Virus record (IMG/VR): IMGVR_UViG_3300036791_000055
Location: 1-35,331 of that record
DNA from: a virus
Direction: 5' to 3' (one strand)
DNA length: 35,331 nucleotides
Positions 17,628 through 25,570 of this stretch are shown in pieces. The notes under the pieces are model-generated. The model worked only from the letters and a program-made list of their open reading frames with translations, had not been told where the DNA came from and did no database searches. Position numbers and translations under genes: made by a program. Positions within the stretch are counted from its first letter, which is position 1; each line of letters opens with the position of its first letter.

Positions 17628-19015
17628 GACGATAACGCCAAGAAACGTTCATAAGCAGAAGCGCCAGATATACACTCAAGAAAAGCGCCGCTACTGGCGT
17701 CAATGTAATCGTCGTGATCTCCTTCAGGAAACACAGCCATTTCTTTCAAGTAATCATTGACCCACGGACCCTCCACTATGTCAACATTGCCTGCTTGCCA
17801 TTGGGCAGATAATGGTTCTGCTCTCGTTGCTTTTGGTCCAGTCTCCCGCACAGACTTGACTTTGTATCCCGCCAGAAACGATATGAGGCTTGCTGATTGA
17901 TCCTTTCCTGCTTGACCAGGGTCTTGTGGTATTACAGTCGTTACATTCCTGTATTTGCTCCTGTCCTGTGATGCTGTAGCAGCCAGTATATCCCGCACTA
18001 CACTGGCGTTGCGCCGCACATTTATACCATCAGCAATAACGATGCGGCCGTTCTCCCTGCGGCCCATCAATATAGAGGCTGTAGCACTAGGTGATTGATT
18101 TGCTTCGCTAGGCTCTGTTGCTGCTAGGTCCCAACGTCGCACCCACATTCTTACATCTGTTGGCACTACTTGAATAATGTTGATCATTGTTTGTGGAAAG
18201 TAAGAACCAGCACTGGGTCTGATTTTCCAATTACCAAATAACAATCTCTCACGTTCAACGCGACCAAGTATACCAAGATTGGCTTTGTAGTCTGGATCTT
18301 GATTTGTTAGAATAACATTGTCTTCTAACGTTGCCGGAATAAAGGTGAATGACTTAGGCAGAGCGCCAGGGAAGGTATCAACAAGCTCCTGGCGCGTGTT
18401 TGCCCATATCATTCTATCATCAAAACGGACAAACCATCTTATTACACCGGAACGTTCTCTGATCGGATAACCAGTGTCTTGGTCAATCCACCAAGTAATC
18501 AAATCGGCAACCCAACTATCCGCGTCCGGGTTACACGTCGCGCGTATATACGGTCTAACGCCACACATAGAACGATTGCGAGACAACATATACCAAAATT
18601 GCTTCTCAGTGAAATGTGTTAGTTCATCGTAACCAATATATGGTATCTGCGAGCCTTGCCAATCAAGCACGTCGTGTTCATTGTGGAGATGACCGAATGT
18701 TATTGTGGCTTCACTAGGGAAGGTCCACATGCGAGGATTGAGCTTAGGTTGGCCATCAATCTGCATGTATATCTGAAAGCTTGTATCAAACAATCCACCC
18801 TCAGACGTAATTTGTATCGCTTCACGTCTGAATATTACAGCACCGAAATCAGCATTATCCAAATGGCGGCACGGTTCAAGTAACAAAGCATAGGTCTTGC
18901 CACCACCAGCAGCACCACCATAGATAGCGATGTCTGCTGATGTGGCTAGAAAATCCTCCTGAGGACCAGGCTGTGGCGCTAGTCTCCATTCAGACGGGCT
19001 TATGTAATCAAGCAT
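17624..19015 (-). CDS. terL: Terminase large subunit
   Basis: 463 residues. Residues 33-41 (GGAAGGGKT) are the Walker A loop; IPYIGYDELTHF (124-135) is Walker B with the catalytic Asp-Glu pair; TCNPD (160-164) is the coupling motif. The nuclease half shows RRWDLAATEPSE (Asp296), VIPQDPGQAG (363-370) and the closing acidic cluster GDHDDYIDA (432-440), the expected RNase H-like metal-binding set. The enzyme packages DNA at the portal. It overlaps TerS by 8 bp. One CGTATATACG palindrome lies inside the gene (18543-18552). Confidence 0.95.
   Translation of the reverse strand: MLDYISPSEWRLAPQPGPQEDFLATSADIAIYGGAAGGGKTYALLLEPCRHLDNADFGAVIFRREAIQITSEGGLFDTSFQIYMQIDGQPKLNPRMWTFPSEATITFGHLHNEHDVLDWQGSQIPYIGYDELTHFTEKQFWYMLSRNRSMCGVRPYIRATCNPDADSWVADLITWWIDQDTGYPIRERSGVIRWFVRFDDRMIWANTRQELVDTFPGALPKSFTFIPATLEDNVILTNQDPDYKANLGILGRVERERLLFGNWKIRPSAGSYFPQTMINIIQVVPTDVRMWVRRWDLAATEPSEANQSPSATASILMGRRENGRIVIADGINVRRNASVVRDILAATASQDRSKYRNVTTVIPQDPGQAGKDQSASLISFLAGYKVKSVRETGPKATRAEPLSAQWQAGNVDIVEGPWVNDYLKEMAVFPEGDHDDYIDASSGAFLECISGASAYERFLALSS
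18543..18552. repeat. CGTATATACG palindrome inside terL
   Basis: The only coding-region copy of the decamer palindrome seen; the other six are intergenic (19596, 23762, 23800, 26300, 30987, 31023). It may be chance or an additional binding site. Confidence 0.4.
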
Positions 19016-19331
19016 CTATTACTTTGGTCACTACAGTTGCACGATTGTTGTCAGGCAAATAGACTTGAACTCGTTTCTCCTCAGTATTGTTCGCTTCAGC
19101 AACATACACAGTCTGACGAGGCTTTCCAAATGCACGATTGAGAACCATGTCATACAACTTCAATCGTTCGCTGTAGGGAACAGCAGGATCAGCAAGCATA
19201 GTATCCATTTGGGCAAGTATAACAGGCACGCGCTGCCGGCACGCGACCATTAGTTCACGCAATGTATAGATGCGCTCCAATTCAGTATGAGGGTTGAAAC
19301 CATCAGGCACTTGAGTGGTATCCTTTAACAA
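19008..19331 (-). CDS. Terminase small subunit (putative)
   Basis: 107 residues directly before TerL and overlapping it by 8 bp. HTELERIYTLRELMVACRQRVPVILAQMDTMLADPAVPYSERLKLYDMVLNRAFGKPRQ is an all-helical core with the ending often seen in TerS-like proteins of this group (DPxxPxxxRxxAxxxLLdRGFGKP), followed by a beta-like tail. It would recognise the packaging site. Assignment relies on position and this helical pattern. Confidence 0.7.
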   Translation of the reverse strand: MLKDTTQVPDGFNPHTELERIYTLRELMVACRQRVPVILAQMDTMLADPAVPYSERLKLYDMVLNRAFGKPRQTVYVAEANNTEEKRVQVYLPDNNRATVVTKVIDA

Positions 19332-19479
19332 CCAAACCCATCATAGTATCAACAACGTTGTCTTCTGCTATACAGGCAGAACAAAGTTTTGTTTCTTCAT
19401 TAGAATATTTGTCAAATACTTTCCAGCATCTTCTACAATGCCATAATTCGACAGATGATGGCGTATACAATCTAGGCAT
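19303..19479 (-). CDS. Small zinc-ribbon protein
   Basis: 58 residues from the ATG at 19479, with GGAG 4-5 nt upstream. Two CxxC knuckles (CRRCWKVFDKYSNEETKLCSAC) can bind one zinc ion. It is the first gene after the 131-nt gap that holds a candidate late promoter, so it may lead the structural operon. A longer frame reaches up to 19677, but that part runs through the regulatory gap and reads like non-coding sequence. Its 3' end overlaps TerS by 29 bp. A DNA-binding or regulatory role is possible but not shown. Confidence 0.65.
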   Translation of the reverse strand: MPRLYTPSSVELWHCRRCWKVFDKYSNEETKLCSACIAEDNVVDTMMGLVVKGYHSSA

Positions 19480-19501
19480 ACGTCTCCGTCGCATTACGTA
19501 T

Positions 19502-19529
19502 TGTATAAGAAATGTAACGTATAAGTAAA
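19502..19529 (-). promoter_or_regulatory. Candidate promoter ahead of the structural operon
   Basis: On the minus strand TTTACT (19529-19524) and TATACA (19507-19502) are 16 nt apart, 4 of 6 matches each to sigma70 -35 and -10 boxes. They lie 23 nt before the zinc-ribbon start. The surrounding gap also holds the GTTTCGTAGGAAACGAAAC hairpin and a CGTATATACG palindrome. A phage-specific promoter is equally possible. Confidence 0.3.
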
Positions 19530-19572
19530 GGGGTGAAATCGTTTCTGAGCGGTAAATTTTTCGCGAGCTAGA

Positions 19573-19605
19573 TAGTTTCGTAGGAAACGAAACGACGTAT
19601 ATACG
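19573..19605. promoter_or_regulatory. Hairpin TAGTTTCGTAGGAAACGAAAC plus CGTATATACG palindrome, copy 1
   Basis: An inverted repeat GTTTCGT/ACGAAAC with a 5-nt loop (19573-19593) is followed directly by the palindrome CGTATATACG (19596-19605). The same 21-bp inverted repeat returns at 23772-23792, again next to these palindromes. No T-run follows on either strand, so an operator or processing site fits better than a terminator. It lies between the nuclease gene and the terminase/structural genes. Confidence 0.6.
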
Positions 19606-19610
19606 ATCGT

Positions 19611-20072
19611 CTATGAATGTGTTACTTGGGCTTTCACTCTCTTGGGCAAGCTTGGCTGAAACATATCTTTGAACCATTCTAGCACAACATTGTTATCGCT
19701 GGCTTGCAGCAATAACTGCTCAACCAATATAGATTTGTGTGGTATCTCTAACCATTGTTGCCATTGAACACAACGCAGTATAGCATAGCTGTCAAGTTCA
19801 CTTTCATAGTTAAGCAATCCAAGAAACAAGTAACAAAAGCCGCCTGCCTTTTGCCATTTAGCCAACCAGGCAGCTTGTTCCTTTTCCAGAGTGTTTACAA
19901 ATATTGTCTTTGATCCATATCTGATCGGAACGATTTTGAGTTCAAACCATATTATTCTACCGCCCACTTGGATGCCTCTATCTGGCCATCCCGCAGTGCG
20001 GTTGTTTGGTGTCCAAATCTGATACTCTCTAAAAATGTCTACAAAGCTCTTGGACAGCGTCTTTTCAAGCAT
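19611..20072 (-). CDS. VRR-NUC / PD-(D/E)XK-type nuclease
   Basis: 153 residues from the ATG at 20072 (AAGGA 6 nt upstream; a TTG at 20087 is an alternative). NNRTAGWPDRGIQVGGRIIWFELKI is the VRR-NUC signature: G-W-P-D, then E-x-K in the next strand. KTIFVNTLEKEQAAWLAKWQKAGGFCYLFLG matches the following helix-strand unit (QxxWL, AGG). Such small nucleases act on branched DNA in phage replication or recombination. It lies between the HNH gene and the late genes, on the same strand. Confidence 0.75.
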   Translation of the reverse strand: MLEKTLSKSFVDIFREYQIWTPNNRTAGWPDRGIQVGGRIIWFELKIVPIRYGSKTIFVNTLEKEQAAWLAKWQKAGGFCYLFLGLLNYESELDSYAILRCVQWQQWLEIPHKSILVEQLLLQASDNNVVLEWFKDMFQPSLPKRVKAQVTHS

Positions 20073-20133
20073 TGTTATTCCTTCCAAGTAATGAGTGGTA
20101 TTCTCCTGGCCCGCTATTCATACCTTTGTTACT

Positions 20134-20249
20134 ATAACCGTATAACCGATAACCGATTTTTCGAGTCTATTAGATACTAGAGAAAACAAAGCGATCCTGG
20201 GGTTTTTTCTTTGGGAATAGGTTACTCGGTTTTCAGTTAATACGGTTAT
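20134..20249. repeat. ATAACCG short repeats in a 218-nt intergenic gap
   Basis: The heptamer ATAACCG occurs at 20134-20140, 20142-20148 and 20149-20155, and in inverted form (CGGTTAT) at 20243-20249. CCGATAACCG and CGGTTATCGG can pair across about 90 nt. The gap 20073-20290 lies inside the replication gene block. The cluster may be a protein-binding site, an origin element or an RNA helix. Confidence 0.45.
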
Positions 20250-20290
20250 CGGAACAATCTCTTTCTAGTATTTACAACGACTTACAAACA

Positions 20291-20758
20291 TCATTTCGCG
20301 AACCTAACTAACTCATCAATGTGTTCAATCATGTGGCAAACTCTACACAATGGCCACAATGGATATGGTGGTGTAGCTTCAAATTCTGGTAACCAACCAA
20401 ATTGATATGTTCTATGATGAACATCAATAGCTTTTCGTTTCTTACACACAATACATCTATACTCCCAAAGATCCATTACAAAATCACGCAATTTTCTCCA
20501 TTGTTTCGTCTTCAAAAAATCAGTATAATTACCCATATAATATGGTGATATTATGTCATTGTGAGCAGCCATGATCAATTTGTTCTGATGAAATGGAACG
20601 AAATGAGAATTGTTCGGATTTGCGCAGCCACGTCTTATTAGCTCAGGATGTCGTATTCCAATATATGCGTCTAAATCAGCTACAGTCCAATCATCACCTT
20701 TTATTACAGTATAACGAAACTTTCCATCAATTCGTGTATATAGTTCAGGTCTCCACAT
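20291..20758 (-). CDS. HNH endonuclease
   Basis: 155 residues from the ATG at 20758, which has AAAGGA 7 nt upstream; an upstream in-frame start at about 20803 would overlap the helicase gene. The C-terminal domain shows CIVCKKRKAIDVHHRTYQFGW ... PLCRVCHMIEH: two CxxC zinc knuckles and the D-x-H-H catalytic core of the HNH family. The N-terminal half (NNSHFVPFHQNKL, MGNYTDFLKTKQWRKLRDFV) resembles the KxWxxxR leader before many HNH domains. It may be a free-standing homing nuclease or take part in replication or packaging. Confidence 0.85.
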   Translation of the reverse strand: MWRPELYTRIDGKFRYTVIKGDDWTVADLDAYIGIRHPELIRRGCANPNNSHFVPFHQNKLIMAAHNDIISPYYMGNYTDFLKTKQWRKLRDFVMDLWEYRCIVCKKRKAIDVHHRTYQFGWLPEFEATPPYPLWPLCRVCHMIEHIDELVRFAK

Positions 20759-20759
20759 A

Positions 20760-22319
20760 TCAATTTCCTTTCCAGAACCATACTTTGCGTATCTTGCCAT
20801 CAATCAATCTAGCTTTGTTATCATGACGACTAAAACCATACTTTACTAGAGCGGAACCAAATGCTCTAGATTTTCTCATCAACTCAGGCTTCATCATGTC
20901 CCATTCTCCCATAGCGTGTGTATAGATCAAGTCAAGATATGCTCCATTCTTTTTACACCAATCCAAATTGTTTGTATCTTTGAAGTAATCACATACCAAT
21001 TCATATTCATCAGAAGAGAATGTAACGTCACGAGAATTAGTTTGATCTTTCTGAATACCAAATTCATCTCGATTGAGAAAGCAACTCATTCCGCTCTTAT
21101 ACATCTTGATAGCTTGGGCAAATATACCAGGCAACTCTTTCTCCAAGCCTTCCAAATTCATGAATTGATTTTGTTCTAATTCCGATTTCAATATTATCGC
21201 ACGAGTATCGCCAGTAGTGTCTCTCAAGTATACATTCTCATTGGTTGTCAATATTATCACATTTCTCTTTGGATAACTCAACACATCGTTGGCTCTCATT
21301 CGTCTAAATGTTGAGTATACTTCAGTAACAACTCTCTTGAACAAATTGATAGATGCTCGATCCGTTCCGCCAAGCTCAGCAAACTCTACAACAGCCTTGT
21401 CGTATGTTTGCCTATAGAACTCAACTATATCATCTCGTGAAGATAACGATGCGCTTGTATACCAATGTTCAGGAACAAGCATTCGACAGAACCTAGTCTT
21501 GCCGATGTTCTGCTCTCCCTCAATAACAAAATAGTAACGTTGGTGACTACCTGGATCCAAGCAACGTTGAACGACAGACATAATAAGCACACGCGCCCAA
21601 GTGCAACTCCATTGTTCTTTAGGCGCACCAAGATATTTGATAGCAAAACAATTATCAATTGAGAAATGATCTACATTAGGATCAAATTCATCTTCATGAT
21701 TTAGCATCCAATGCTTATAGAAATCAACAGTATTATGTCTTGCTGTTTTCCATACAGCATCATTCAATTCAGAGAAATGAACCTCAGCTGGAAATACGTT
21801 TCGATTTAATACACACTTCAAATCAGTAGACATGAAGTCATTGAATTTGTAGTATTGATTGATATCATTAGGCAATCGTAATGGTTGATCATTTGTATCC
21901 CACATCATTTCTGTGAAGTAAGGATAAGCAGTCATTTGATCATAGACCATTTTTACACGGCGCGCGGCCAGGAGTATTTGATAGTAATTGTCTGGTGTAG
22001 GTAACGGTCCAGTCTTACTCAATGCTAGTTTCGAGAAATCAACATCGCTAAACTCTTCAAGTCTCGTTTTGCTCTTTTCTTGTGTCTTTCCATGAACATA
22101 TTTATCAATCAAGTCATCAATTGTTCCCTTTCGTTTCAATCCTCGAAACGTATCAGATATTCGACCCTTTACAGTTTCGTATTCAAATTGATCTGAAAAG
22201 TATAATTCAGCAAGATGATTTAACACCTCTTCATTGCCGAGCAAGTATTCATATTTAGCATCATATGATTCACGTTCATTGAGTTGGAATATTACTCTAG
22301 CGATTTCAGAATTGTCCAT
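20760..22319 (-). CDS. VapE-like P-loop ATPase, probable replicative helicase
   Basis: 519 residues. The ATPase core is in the second half: Walker A GEQNIGKT (268-275), Walker B AVVEFAEL (309-316), the segment YPKRNVIILTTNE (349-361), and TGDTRAIIL (369-377) with a likely Arg finger. This is the virulence-associated E family arrangement seen in phage and satellite replication proteins. The first 230 residues are helical and not recognised. The ATG overlaps the primase gene by 14 bp, so the two proteins probably work as primase and helicase. Confidence 0.88.
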   Translation of the reverse strand: MDNSEIARVIFQLNERESYDAKYEYLLGNEEVLNHLAELYFSDQFEYETVKGRISDTFRGLKRKGTIDDLIDKYVHGKTQEKSKTRLEEFSDVDFSKLALSKTGPLPTPDNYYQILLAARRVKMVYDQMTAYPYFTEMMWDTNDQPLRLPNDINQYYKFNDFMSTDLKCVLNRNVFPAEVHFSELNDAVWKTARHNTVDFYKHWMLNHEDEFDPNVDHFSIDNCFAIKYLGAPKEQWSCTWARVLIMSVVQRCLDPGSHQRYYFVIEGEQNIGKTRFCRMLVPEHWYTSASLSSRDDIVEFYRQTYDKAVVEFAELGGTDRASINLFKRVVTEVYSTFRRMRANDVLSYPKRNVIILTTNENVYLRDTTGDTRAIILKSELEQNQFMNLEGLEKELPGIFAQAIKMYKSGMSCFLNRDEFGIQKDQTNSRDVTFSSDEYELVCDYFKDTNNLDWCKKNGAYLDLIYTHAMGEWDMMKPELMRKSRAFGSALVKYGFSRHDNKARLIDGKIRKVWFWKGN

Positions 22320-23319
22320 GAGTCATTTCCCCTGTTGGCATTGCAGCTAGAGCATCCTTGAAGGCACCATTAATTGTTTTTCTATCATTATTAGCATTAC
22401 CTCGCCACCACATAAATGCAGCAGCAGCCAATTCATCTTTTGTTTCATCCTCATCAAGTAATCCATCAATACAATATTTCGCTATCCAAATAGTTTTTTT
22501 GTATAACCAATTGTGTCTATCTCCATCTTCAACATATTGCATTTCTCTAATGACTTTGTTTCTTGAAGCGATTGCTCCCTTTACTGTAGTTGGATGGTAT
22601 TCTTGACCATAATTATCAGTGATAACTTTGCGCACTTCACTATACATCCTAGCACCAGTAATCCATGTCCACAATCTACCAACACATGGATCAGCACAGC
22701 CACTAAACACAGGTCTAGCAGTGTATATCGGTTGTATAGGATGAAACAATGCTAGGTCAACTACATTCTTGTATTTCTCAAAATGTTTCTTGAGAGAAAT
22801 ACAATTCACCTTTACATGATTCCACAAAAATAGCCTGATACGAATACCAGGCTTTCTCAAGTATCCAGCACTAGGAATTGCTATTGCTTCGACATTGGGC
22901 AGGTCGAGCGCCAGGAGAACATCCTTAGCATCTCGTTTCAAATCACCACTACTAACACCAAAACCATCAATATCTAGAGCGAACCAATTTTGTTCTTGCT
23001 CAATAACAGTGGCGTCATCACCATGGAACAATCGTCTTTGTCGCGATCTAGAATCATCTTTGGCAACACCACGTATCAAACAACAATCTGGTTTGCCAAG
23101 TAACAATTTGACATAACCCAATAGGTCATGCAAATCAGCCACTTCTCTACTGAAGAATTTGTAGTAATAGGCATTGTCGTATGCCCGCTCACCAGTAGGA
23201 TATACAAACTTGGTGAGTTTCTTGCCATCAAGTGCACAAGCTATTGTTAGATTGTTACTTGGCCACTCGAAATCTTTACTAGCGTCGCCCGCGTTAGGGG
23301 CGTATATACTAGACGACAT
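22306..23319 (-). CDS. Primase-polymerase of the archaeo-eukaryotic type (putative)
   Basis: 337 residues from the ATG at 23319 with GGGAGGAAA upstream. NWFALDIDGF (111-120) provides the acidic D-x-D motif, IAIPSAGYLRKPGIRIRLFLW (146-166) sits where AEP enzymes have the catalytic SxH/R strand, and HPIQPIYTARPVF (193-205) resembles the strand after it. Helical segments follow (about 250-337). Pairing with the VapE-like gene is a common phage replication layout. The N-terminus contains a near-palindrome GCGTATATAC like the operator repeat, so the gene may be regulated. Confidence 0.72.
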   Translation of the reverse strand: MSSSIYAPNAGDASKDFEWPSNNLTIACALDGKKLTKFVYPTGERAYDNAYYYKFFSREVADLHDLLGYVKLLLGKPDCCLIRGVAKDDSRSRQRRLFHGDDATVIEQEQNWFALDIDGFGVSSGDLKRDAKDVLLALDLPNVEAIAIPSAGYLRKPGIRIRLFLWNHVKVNCISLKKHFEKYKNVVDLALFHPIQPIYTARPVFSGCADPCVGRLWTWITGARMYSEVRKVITDNYGQEYHPTTVKGAIASRNKVIREMQYVEDGDRHNWLYKKTIWIAKYCIDGLLDEDETKDELAAAAFMWWRGNANNDRKTINGAFKDALAAMPTGEMTHGQF

Positions 23320-23349
23320 CGCGTTTCCTCCCAACAGGATATGATGTCC

Positions 23350-23401
23350 GCTGCCTGATAGCAACTCAATACTCTCGTCAAGTATTGCGCTGTCAGGCAG
23401 C
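23350..23401. promoter_or_regulatory. Long hairpin upstream of the primase gene
   Basis: GCTGCCTGA (23350-23358) pairs with TCAGGCAGC (23393-23401), extended by TAGC/GCTG with one wobble. CAATACT (23367-23373) pairs with AGTATTG (23381-23387) around a 7-nt loop, giving about 20 bp in total. On the plus strand TTTTT follows at 23406-23410, so it would act as a terminator there; on the minus strand it would be a structured 5' leader of the replication operon. Confidence 0.55.
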
Positions 23402-23482
23402 GTTCTTTTTGTCAGGTAACGAAACGGAAATAGTAGCGCCCCTCGCGCGCCTAGTAAATAGCTGAATTTCTACCACACATAG

Positions 23483-23761
23483 ATGTTACGCTCTCAGAGC
23501 AATAATGTTACAGTAATTGATAGAGCAATATACTTGTGGGTGTTGTGCACCATTGAGTGGATGCATGAAAATAATGAGCCAATCAGTAACAATAACCTAG
23601 ACAGACTATTTGGGCATGAAACAAAGAGGCGTTTCAATTTCTATCGCGAAGTGGCAATGGAGTGGAAGGATTTGGGGCCAGGAGGATTAATTCTGACCCC
23701 AAAAGGTCAACGCATTGTCAATAATTGGAAGTCACATTTGTTACGTATCATGGATGTGTAA
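23483..23761 (+). CDS. Unknown protein, lone plus-strand gene
   Basis: 92 residues. Not recognised. The pattern VIDRAIYLWVLCTIEWMHENNEPISNNNLDRLF then GHETKRRFNFYREVAMEWKDLG and GGLILTPKGQRIVNNW suggests a small winged-helix-like fold, but this is only an impression. No Shine-Dalgarno is visible before the ATG; the message may be leaderless or start elsewhere. It is the only likely plus-strand gene left of 26 kb, bounded by the long hairpin on one side and two CGTATATACG palindromes on the other, which suits a regulator. Confidence 0.55.
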   Translation: MLRSQSNNVTVIDRAIYLWVLCTIEWMHENNEPISNNNLDRLFGHETKRRFNFYREVAMEWKDLGPGGLILTPKGQRIVNNWKSHLLRIMDV

Positions 23762-23809
23762 CGTATATACGTAGTTTCGTAGGAAACGAAACTAATATCC
23801 GTATATACG
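23761..23809. promoter_or_regulatory. Two CGTATATACG palindromes around hairpin copy 2
   Basis: ACGTATATACGT (23761-23772) is a perfect 12-bp palindrome. TAGTTTCGTAGGAAACGAAAC (23772-23792) follows, identical to the copy at 19573. A second CGTATATACG is at 23800-23809. The block fills the 67-nt gap between two convergent genes. Symmetry and repetition suggest binding by a dimeric protein. Confidence 0.6.
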
Positions 23810-23828
23810 CTATTCGCTGATCGTAATG

Positions 23829-24098
23829 TCAGACCAATACAATATTGTTCAAATGATCTATACAAGTATCAAGATCAGTGATGGCCAACTCGCACTGCTC
23901 AAGAGCATCGGCCAACTCTTGTTTCTCCTCAGTCTCACTTATGGCTTCTTCACTCTCGTCATCTTCATCATGATCTGCAATATCGGAATGAGCAACGCTC
24001 AAGGTGTTGGCCACTTCTTGTAATGCTGAGCGAACATCATTCAGGGATGTTGTAGCAGTCTCTATTGAAGCCAACACTAGTTCAGTATTCATTGCCAT
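23829..24098 (-). CDS. Small acidic helical protein
   Basis: 89 residues from the ATG at 24098 (GGAG 7 nt upstream). It is nearly all helix (LASIETATTSLNDVRSALQEVANTL) with a very acidic centre (DIADHDEDDESEEAISETEEKQ) and a second helix (LADALEQCELAITDLDTCIDHLNN). A coiled coil is likely. Function is unknown; acidity would suit a DNA mimic or chaperone, without proof. It follows the 24171-25109 gene after the hairpin at 24129-24160. Confidence 0.65.
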   Translation of the reverse strand: MAMNTELVLASIETATTSLNDVRSALQEVANTLSVAHSDIADHDEDDESEEAISETEEKQELADALEQCELAITDLDTCIDHLNNIVLV

Positions 24099-24128
24099 TA
24101 TTGCTCTCCATATTACACGCATGTTGGA

Positions 24129-24160
24129 GCGCCAGGAGAACAACACTATCCTCCTGGCGC
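24129..24160. repeat. Hairpin of two facing octamer repeats
   Basis: GCGCCAGGAG (24129-24138) and CTCCTGGCGC (24151-24160) form a perfect 10-bp stem with a 12-nt loop, lying between two minus-strand genes. No T-run follows, so intrinsic termination is uncertain. Similar pairs occur in the right block. Confidence 0.65.
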
Positions 24161-24170
24161 GCGCAACTAC

Positions 24171-25109
24171 TTATTGACCGTTACTACGCACGTTGTTGAT
24201 GGCCCAATATTTGCTATTGGTAGTGCCATCCTCGTTCAGTTCCTCTTCATTCTCGTGGTATAGAGAAATGAAGCCATGCATCAGGTCCCAATCGAAATGG
24301 TTTCGGCCTGGACCCCTGAAGCTAGAGCCTGACCCAGTTTGGACAGGAGTGTAGTTCTTGGTCTCCATGTATTCACGGTAAGTCATACCATCCTTGTATA
24401 GTTGCCAAGAATAGTAACCTTGTGTCCCCTGCTGACGTGGGTTCTCTTCAGTCATAACGCGCATACGCAAACCTACATACTTGGAGGTTGTGCGTCCACC
24501 AGCAGCGGTTGGCTTGCCAGCCTGAGTCGTGGCGTGCGACTGAGAAACGACTGGACCCTTGCTAGTCTGACGACCATACAAGTGCATAGCAATTTCTGTA
24601 AGCGTAACGCCTACAATTTGCTTTGTTTCTTCATCGCTGACCATCTTGACAAGACCGCGCTGTCCCATATTGCGGTCTGTGCCAGTCTGGAAGAAAGATT
24701 GTGCCAATATTTCTGGCATGCTCTCCAACGAAACAACATGCTCTGTTACTGATACATCCTCAGGGATGATACTCAGCAATATAGCAATTTGCTGCTTCTC
24801 TCTCTCAGACAGGCGCTTGGGGCCAGTAGCCGTCGATGCTCGTGCCACACGTGTCTTGGCTTCTGCTTCTTGTTCAGCAGCCAGTTCCTCCGCAGTCTTC
24901 ACTGTGGCGGGTGGATAGTCTTTGACTTCCGTTTGTGCTGCTGACTCTTGCCCATTGCCAGCTTCAGTCTCAACAACGGGCTGTTCTCCTGGCGCGTTAT
25001 CCGCATTGGGAGCGCCAGGAGGGAGGAACGTATTTTCAGGCACGTATGGCACTTGTGTATTTTGACCACTCACGTTTTGTCTCCTGTTACGTTTGGAACG
25101 TGGTGACAT
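24171..25109 (-). CDS. Unknown protein, possible structural or regulatory role
   Basis: 312 residues from the ATG at 25109, whose leader AGAATGGAATCAGATATG resembles the right-block start signal; ATGs at 25121 and 25166 are alternatives without a clear Shine-Dalgarno. The first 110 residues are Pro/Gln/Glu-rich and probably disordered (PRSKRNRRQNVSGQNTQ). A folded region follows (LSEREKQQIAILLSIIPEDVSVTEHVVSLESMPEILAQSFF), then YVGLRMRVMTEENPRQQGTQGYYSWQLYKDGMTYREYM. No family is recognised. It is the first minus-strand gene left of the large non-coding region. Confidence 0.6.
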   Translation of the reverse strand: MSPRSKRNRRQNVSGQNTQVPYVPENTFLPPGAPNADNAPGEQPVVETEAGNGQESAAQTEVKDYPPATVKTAEELAAEQEAEAKTRVARASTATGPKRLSEREKQQIAILLSIIPEDVSVTEHVVSLESMPEILAQSFFQTGTDRNMGQRGLVKMVSDEETKQIVGVTLTEIAMHLYGRQTSKGPVVSQSHATTQAGKPTAAGGRTTSKYVGLRMRVMTEENPRQQGTQGYYSWQLYKDGMTYREYMETKNYTPVQTGSGSSFRGPGRNHFDWDLMHGFISLYHENEEELNEDGTTNSKYWAINNVRSNGQ

Positions 25110-25570
25110 ATCTGATTCCATTCTTTTATTGTCAATGAACGTTGATGGCCCCACATCATTACGCATAGGGAAGATCCATCGTCTCTAGCCTAGACCGGAT
25201 CGTGCGGCCGGTCTAGTGACTTTAGCGACATGATTCGATCTGGGAATAATATGCCCATAGATACGTCAGTCAATAAGATCGTATATACCATGATTGGATG
25301 GGCCGCGCGCCAGGAGTATGAGATCAATCGTCGGCAGCCAGCCACCCAATAGGGCCGATCAGGGACTATAAGCCAGCTTATTATAGACAACCATATTGTA
25401 TCTAGGCGTGCACCGGTGGAAGCCATGATAACGTCTATCAGACTGATAGACCGAGGCAATCAAAACGGCCACCTAGATTACCAAATGTTAATCGTTTTCA
25501 GCCCATAACCTCATGAAATCATTGACAAGAACGTAACGGGAACATTGACAGAACAAACGCGAACGAAAAA
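25110..25570. other. Non-coding stretch left of the large RNA
   Basis: No convincing gene. A perfect 9-bp hairpin, CTAGACCGG (25190-25198) and CCGGTCTAG (25208-25216), would lie in the leader of the minus-strand gene. One octamer repeat is at 25309-25316 and a weak CGTATATAC variant at about 25279. Two ATTGACA elements, 23 nt apart (ttgaca at 25522-25527 and 25545-25550, each followed by AGAAC or GAAC), lie just before the large RNA and may be activator or -35 sites, but no TATAAT-like box follows. Confidence 0.5.

Noticed and set aside
20760-23319. Phage-inducible satellite (VapE and AEP primase are common there)
   Set aside because: The same strand continues into a full capsid, tail and baseplate set, so this is a complete phage rather than a satellite.
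25190-25459. An 89-codon minus-strand frame in the non-coding region
   Set aside because: No Shine-Dalgarno, odd composition, and it runs through a perfect hairpin and an octamer repeat; probably chance.
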